Assembly (NCBI RefSeq): GCF_004001065.1
Contig: NZ_BIML01000008.1
Location: 124,001-188,000 of the forward strand
Source of the DNA: Paenibacillus xylaniclasticus
Lineage (GTDB): Bacteria; Bacillota; Bacilli; Paenibacillales; Paenibacillaceae
Direction: 5' to 3'
DNA: 64,000 bases
Shown: positions 60,263 through 64,000 of the stretch, in pieces
Position numbering within the stretch: position 1 is the stretch's first letter
Layout of the letters: the number at the start of each line of letters is the position of its first letter
Program-made: the position numbers and the translations under genes
The notes under the pieces: generated by a model
The model's database searches: none
The model's input: only the letters and a program-made list of their open reading frames with translations
Told to the model about the DNA's origin: nothing

Positions 60263-61465
60263 ATGCAGTATCGGTTTGCTCCGCAGGCTGTGCAAGCAAG
60301 CTCTTATGCGGCCAGCGAGAAAAGATGGGGCCACCGGAACAAGATCATTTCTTTCGTCGACGGTGTCCCTTCAGAGATTGCTCTTCCAGCGAAGCTTATA
60401 CGCCACGCCGAAGAGCAAGCAGCAGCGCGGCGAGCGGGTTTGTCGGTGCTGCAGGCTCGGGATACGGGCGGCGATATGCTGTACCGCGAGACAATTGCAG
60501 AGCGAATGGCAGGAAGAGGAATGCGCACGGAGGCGGAGAGGGTTCTAGCCATTGCAGGCGCGCAGCAGGCGATCGATATTGCAGCGCGTGCGTTAACGGT
60601 TCCTGGCGATACCGTTATGGTGGAGACACCTACGAATCCAGCAGCGCTGCGCACGTTAGCAATGAATGGACTTCACATTGTTCCGGTGGGGGGCGATGAA
60701 TTCGGAATTGATCTGGAGCGGGCGGACCAGCTTATGAGCTTGTATCGTCCGCGAATGATTTATGTGATGCCGAGCTTCGGCGTACCTGCCGGACGGGCTT
60801 GGAGCTTGGAGCGGCGGCATGGCTTACTGGGCTTAGCGCGTCAGCACAGCGTCCTCATCATTGAGGACGATTCATACGGCGAGATGGGTTACGATGAATC
60901 AGCTGCAGCTAGGTATCCTGCGCTGTACTCTCTGGCCGGGGCTGAAGGCGGCGTACTTTATGTGAACTCTCTCACTGCGACTGTTCTTCCGAGACTGCAT
61001 CTTGGGTGGGCGGCAGGCGACGAAGAGCTGATTGAGGTCATGACGGATGTGATCCATTCGATTGGAGCCGTCGGAGGGAGCTTATACGAGCAGCGGTTCA
61101 TGTGCGAATTGCTCCGCAGTCCGGAGTGGGACGTTCACATAAGAAATCTTGCCACTTGCTATAGCAGGCGAATGACCCGATTAACTCAACTGCTGGCGGA
61201 GAATGGACCAGCCGATTTCGTATGGGCTGTCCCTCAAGGCGGAAGCAGCCTATGGCTGAGGCTGCCGGACGGGCTTGACGGCGAGGCGCTGCTGCGCGGC
61301 GCCCAGCGTAAAGCTGTTGTATTCGAGCCGGGAGCCGTATTCTATGCCAGCCATCCACAGCGCAACACGGCCCGCCTTAGCGTCGCTTCGGTATCGGACG
61401 ATCTATTGGAACGGGGCGTGAAGCTGCTGCTGGAGGCGATTGAGGAGTTTACAGCGAGGAACTGA
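60263..61465 (+). CDS. Aminotransferase-fold protein lacking the PLP lysine
   Basis: A 400-aa protein of the fold-type I aminotransferase family that forms the C-terminal part of MocR regulators and of 2-aminoadipate-type aminotransferases, here without a DNA-binding domain. The pyridine-binding Asp region (LIIEDDSYGEMGYD), ETPTNPAAL and the carboxylate-binding Arg in RNTARLSVA are kept. The Schiff-base position is changed: relatives read SFSKT-x-x-PGLRLGW, while this one reads SLTATVLPRLHLGW with Ala239. Normal transamination is therefore unlikely. GGGAGGGAGCGAC precedes the ATG. It may be regulatory or act by another mechanism. Confidence 0.8.
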   Translation: MQYRFAPQAVQASSYAASEKRWGHRNKIISFVDGVPSEIALPAKLIRHAEEQAAARRAGLSVLQARDTGGDMLYRETIAERMAGRGMRTEAERVLAIAGAQQAIDIAARALTVPGDTVMVETPTNPAALRTLAMNGLHIVPVGGDEFGIDLERADQLMSLYRPRMIYVMPSFGVPAGRAWSLERRHGLLGLARQHSVLIIEDDSYGEMGYDESAAARYPALYSLAGAEGGVLYVNSLTATVLPRLHLGWAAGDEELIEVMTDVIHSIGAVGGSLYEQRFMCELLRSPEWDVHIRNLATCYSRRMTRLTQLLAENGPADFVWAVPQGGSSLWLRLPDGLDGEALLRGAQRKAVVFEPGAVFYASHPQRNTARLSVASVSDDLLERGVKLLLEAIEEFTARN

Positions 61466-61655
61466 AGGTTCAGGCAATCCCGCCACTTAGTCTTACGCTA
61501 GCGCTCGGATGGCCGCCAATTACTGCACATTGTGCATCCATTCCTCCGCGTACCGTCTGCGATACGCGAAAGACTGCACAAGATGCAGGCAATCCCGCCA
61601 TCGCATATCCACCTCTAGCCATTCAATTTCACTGGACCGGATGGAATTCCTGCTC
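61466..61655. repeat. Intergenic region with two copies each of two short repeats
   Basis: CAGGCAATCCCGCCA occurs at about 61473 and 61586. CTGCACATTGTGCAT (61523-61537) and CTGCACAAGATGCAG (61574-61588) belong to the CTGCA-N5-TGCAG 15-mer family also seen near 3.7 kb and at 28324. No gene or clear terminator was seen between the convergent genes. Confidence 0.5.
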
Positions 61656-62636
61656 TCACTTATCGCCAGGCAGAGGCTTCGCATTAGCTGCGGCGCTCCT
61701 GCGCCGCTTCTTAGGCTTGCCTGGTTTCTTGGCCTTACCTGCATTCGTTGTACTATCTGCCCCTGCAGCATCTCCCGCATCTCCGGCATCCTCTGTCCCC
61801 GCAGCATCCACAACATCTATAGCATCAGCCGAATCAGCGCTTTCCACAGCATCCGTGCCCAGTACACCGCTGTTTTCTGCCTTCGGCCAGCGGGCAATAA
61901 TGTCTGCATGCTCGGCAAGCGCGGCATGGCCGACTGGGGTGAGCCGGTAGATGCCGCGCTCCACTCGCTCGAACCAGCGGTAGTAGTTCGTGCGCAGCAT
62001 TTCGCCGGCCTTGGGCACCGCCGTCTGGCGAGCGATAGTCGCTGGCGAAGCGGGGCCATGGCGGAGGGCGTGGGCCATCCGCAGACACTTCTCGCGGTAA
62101 GCGGTCATCAGCTTGCGCTTCGTGCTGCCGCCAATGTTATAGTCGCCGGATCGCTCTCGGAACTCCTTCAGCAGCCGTTCGTGCCGCTTTGCGCGGTAGC
62201 GGGCGCGCGGAGGCTCGCCAGGCTCGCATAGCTGCTCGATTAGCGCCGGCTTCGTTTTGAACAGCGTCACAGTCATCAAGCCAAGGCCGAGCATCCGGCA
62301 CAGCTCCGTAATTTCGCCGAACCGCTGGTTGACGGCGCCGCTTTTCTTCCGGTTGCGCTCCACGACGAGTGTGACGAGCGGGTTCATCCGCAGCCTCTCT
62401 ATTCCCTGCAGCAGCAGGGCGAGATTGAAGGTGCGTTTCATCTCGACAATGATAATTTCTTCTGTATCCTCATCAGGACTGCCGACATAAGCTATGTCGT
62501 CCGCCGCACCGCCGCCTTTATGCCGCTTCACGGCAACGAGATCGCAGTGCAGCACCTCGCTTTTGACCTCGTATCCTCGTGCTTCGTAGAACCGCTTCAC
62601 CGGCTCGTACAATTCCATTTCTTCCTTCACGGCCAT
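61656..62636 (-). CDS. DUF2161 / PD-(D/E)XK-like protein
   Basis: A 326-aa protein. The N-terminal 120 residues fit DUF2161, a group with a restriction-endonuclease-like core: VKRFYEARGYEVKSEVLHCDLVAVKR and IIIVEMKRTFNLALLLQGIERL give the D...ExK pattern. A winged-helix-like middle follows (SPATIARQTAVPKAGEMLRTNYYRWFERVERGIYRLTPVGHAALAEH). The last 75 residues are low complexity: first Ala/Asp-rich and acidic, then a basic Lys/Arg/Pro/Ala tail (KKPGKPKKRRRSAAANAK). No activity is established. The gene is transcribed alone, divergent from prkA. Confidence 0.75.
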   Translation of the reverse strand: MAVKEEMELYEPVKRFYEARGYEVKSEVLHCDLVAVKRHKGGGAADDIAYVGSPDEDTEEIIIVEMKRTFNLALLLQGIERLRMNPLVTLVVERNRKKSGAVNQRFGEITELCRMLGLGLMTVTLFKTKPALIEQLCEPGEPPRARYRAKRHERLLKEFRERSGDYNIGGSTKRKLMTAYREKCLRMAHALRHGPASPATIARQTAVPKAGEMLRTNYYRWFERVERGIYRLTPVGHAALAEHADIIARWPKAENSGVLGTDAVESADSADAIDVVDAAGTEDAGDAGDAAGADSTTNAGKAKKPGKPKKRRRSAAANAKPLPGDK

Positions 62637-62909
62637 GACGAACGCTTCCTCCCGTCCCCATCGTGTCTAGGCAGCTTATAACGCTCGAACATTCATTCGT
62701 ATAGATCGGTTTCATTATAGGAGAAGCGGCGCGGCGTGTCGAGTGTTAGCGAATAGTCGTCTAAAAAATTGGTCAATTTCCTGCTCGGCTACGCATAGGA
62801 ATGTAATACTTCAACATCAACAAACAGATCTCGGCGGGCGGAACAGAGAAATCCCATAGCAGATGAGCAGGGATAGGGCAGAAGCGCGAGTGATGGGAGG
62901 AGGCAAGGC
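62637..62909. other. Divergent intergenic region before prkA
   Basis: No gene was seen. CATAGGAAT at 62794 with upstream GGTCAATTT resembles a sigma-E-type promoter loosely, but the spacing within the -10 is off by one, so it is not called. Confidence 0.35.
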
Positions 62910-64000
62910 ATGGATATATTCAAACGGTTATCGGAGTATCGGGCAGAGAGCGAGAAGCTTGCCTGGACGGGAACGTTTAAAGATTATATTGAATTGTTAA
63001 AGCAAGATCCTGCACCGGCCATGACGGCACATGCCAGAGTGTATGACATGATCAAATCGTACGGCGTCGAGGAGAAGGATGGGCGCAAGCGGTATCGTTT
63101 TTTTGAACAGGAAATATTCGGCCTGGACCGGGCAATCGAGAAGCTGGTCGAGGAATACTTTCATTCGGCTGCAAGACGTCTCGATGTCCGCAAAAGGATT
63201 TTATTGTTAATGGGACCGGTCAGCGGCGGCAAATCGACTATCGTCACGATGCTCAAGCGGGGGCTTGAGAAATATTCGCGTGAGCCGAGGGGCGCTGTCT
63301 ATGCGATCAAAGGCTGCCCAATGCATGAGGACCCGCTTCATCTGATTCCCCATGAGCTGCGGCAGGAGGTCGAGCGGGAGCTTGGCGTGAGAATCGAAGG
63401 CAACCTGTGCCCTTCCTGCCAGATGAGGCTGAAGACGGAATTTAATAACGATATTGAAAATGTATTGGTCGAGCGGGTCATCATATCGGAGGAAAACCGG
63501 GTCGGTATCGGTACGTTCAGCCCTTCAGATCCGAAGTCGCAGGATATTGCTGACCTGACCGGAAGCATCGATTTTTCGACGATTACGGAGTACGGCTCGG
63601 AATCTGATCCGCGTGCATACCGGTTCGATGGGGAGCTGAACAAAGCGAACCGCGGGCTGATGGAATTTCAGGAGATGCTCAAATGCGACGAGAAGTTTCT
63701 ATGGAACTTGCTGTCGTTGACGCAGGAAGGCAATTTCAAGGCCGGCAGATTCGCATTAATTAGCGCCGACGAGCTTATCATTGCGCATACGAACGAATCC
63801 GAGTATAAAGCGTTTATTAGTAACAAAAAAAATGAAGCGCTTCAATCCCGGATGATCGTCATGCCGATTCCATACAATTTGCGCGTTACAGATGAAGAGA
63901 AGATCTATGATAAGCTAATTGCGCAAAGTGATATGAAGCACATTCATATTGCGCCGCACGCACTGCGGTCCGCAGCGATATTCTCCATACTTACCCGTCT
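62910..64000 (+). CDS. prkA: PrkA-type serine protein kinase, N-terminal part
   Basis: The first 363 codons of PrkA; the gene runs off the window (full length about 630 aa). The sequence starts MDIFKRLSEYRAESEKLAW, then FKDYIELLKQDP, the AAA+ Walker A GPVSGGKST with FFEQEIFGLDRAIEKLVEEYFHSAARRLDVRKRILLLMGP before it, and IKGCPMHEDPLHLIP. The block EFQEMLKCDEKFLWNLLSLTQEGNFKAGRFALI follows. In B. subtilis PrkA acts in sporulation under sigma-E and is usually followed by yhbH and spoVR, both outside this window. GGGAGGAGGC precedes the ATG. Confidence 0.95.
   Translation, partial: MDIFKRLSEYRAESEKLAWTGTFKDYIELLKQDPAPAMTAHARVYDMIKSYGVEEKDGRKRYRFFEQEIFGLDRAIEKLVEEYFHSAARRLDVRKRILLLMGPVSGGKSTIVTMLKRGLEKYSREPRGAVYAIKGCPMHEDPLHLIPHELRQEVERELGVRIEGNLCPSCQMRLKTEFNNDIENVLVERVIISEENRVGIGTFSPSDPKSQDIADLTGSIDFSTITEYGSESDPRAYRFDGELNKANRGLMEFQEMLKCDEKFLWNLLSLTQEGNFKAGRFALISADELIIAHTNESEYKAFISNKKNEALQSRMIVMPIPYNLRVTDEEKIYDKLIAQSDMKHIHIAPHALRSAAIFSILTR

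Noticed and set aside
62761-62802. Sigma-E promoter for prkA
   Set aside because: CATAGGAAT resembles the -10 but the conserved T is displaced and the -35 is weak. Not reliable without mapping.
1-64000. CRISPR array, tRNA/rRNA genes, prophage or intact insertion sequence
   Set aside because: No regularly spaced direct repeats of CRISPR size, no recognisable tRNA or rRNA sequence, and no transposase or integrase frame was seen on reading both strands.

Overview
The window looks like chromosomal DNA of a spore-forming Bacillota of the Paenibacillaceae type (Paenibacillus or Cohnella-like). Pointers are strong AGGAGG ribosome sites with frequent GTG/TTG starts, an S-box in front of methionine genes, a T-box in front of thrS, YtxC next to ThrRS, LiaFSR, a PrkA sporulation kinase, futalosine-type menaquinone synthesis (MqnC) and a palindromic intergenic repeat of a kind I associate from memory with Paenibacillus. 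The species cannot be fixed from sequence alone.

Layout. 1-2929: end of sdhC, then sdhA and sdhB. 2950-4028: gene-free DNA with a 256-bp unit present twice and short 15-mer repeats. 4029-6253: small housekeeping and hypothetical genes. 6713-17410: an accessory island for a two-peptide class II lantibiotic. It holds an orphan LuxR-type regulator with a degenerate receiver, beta-type precursor lanA2, lanM2, the peptidase-exporter lanT, alpha-type precursor lanA1, lanM1, then an XRE repressor and a small 3-TM protein that may provide immunity. Its first small ORF is broken by an amber codon. 17508-22751: EamA transporter, HisJ-type phosphatase, LysR, UMF1-type MFS and CorA. 23300-26862: SAM riboswitch and metA-metI-patB, a homoserine-to-homocysteine route in which MetA carries Glu111, the acetyl-CoA signature. 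26996-33824: mqnC, a membrane GGDEF cyclase, ytxC, T-box-thrS and a secreted 3D-domain protein. 33941-40175: Lrp, an orphan OHCU decarboxylase, a soluble MCP-like protein with a C-terminal sensor, liaFSR and yugN. 40377-45893: HtrA protease with its two-component system, ispH and a DUF2062 protein. 46147-51324: aroF, a GSI-beta-like glutamine synthetase, serC, trmL and abrB.

51897-58333 is the most unusual block. Three different dynamin-like GTPases and a histidine-rich 132-aa protein lie end to end with 4, 4 and 17 bp overlaps. The first GTPase has a C-terminal membrane anchor and an SH3b domain, and a perfect 12-bp palindrome follows the promoter. It resembles a Gram-positive counterpart of tripartite LeoABC-like dynamin operons (membrane remodelling or phage defence). 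After it come a LysR/SDR divergent pair, an aminotransferase-fold protein that has lost the PLP lysine, a DUF2161 protein and the start of prkA, which runs off the end.

No rRNA, tRNA, CRISPR array, intact transposase or prophage was seen. The two strongest candidates for follow-up are the two-peptide lantibiotic cluster, with an atypical beta peptide and no visible LanFEG/LanP, and the triple-dynamin operon.
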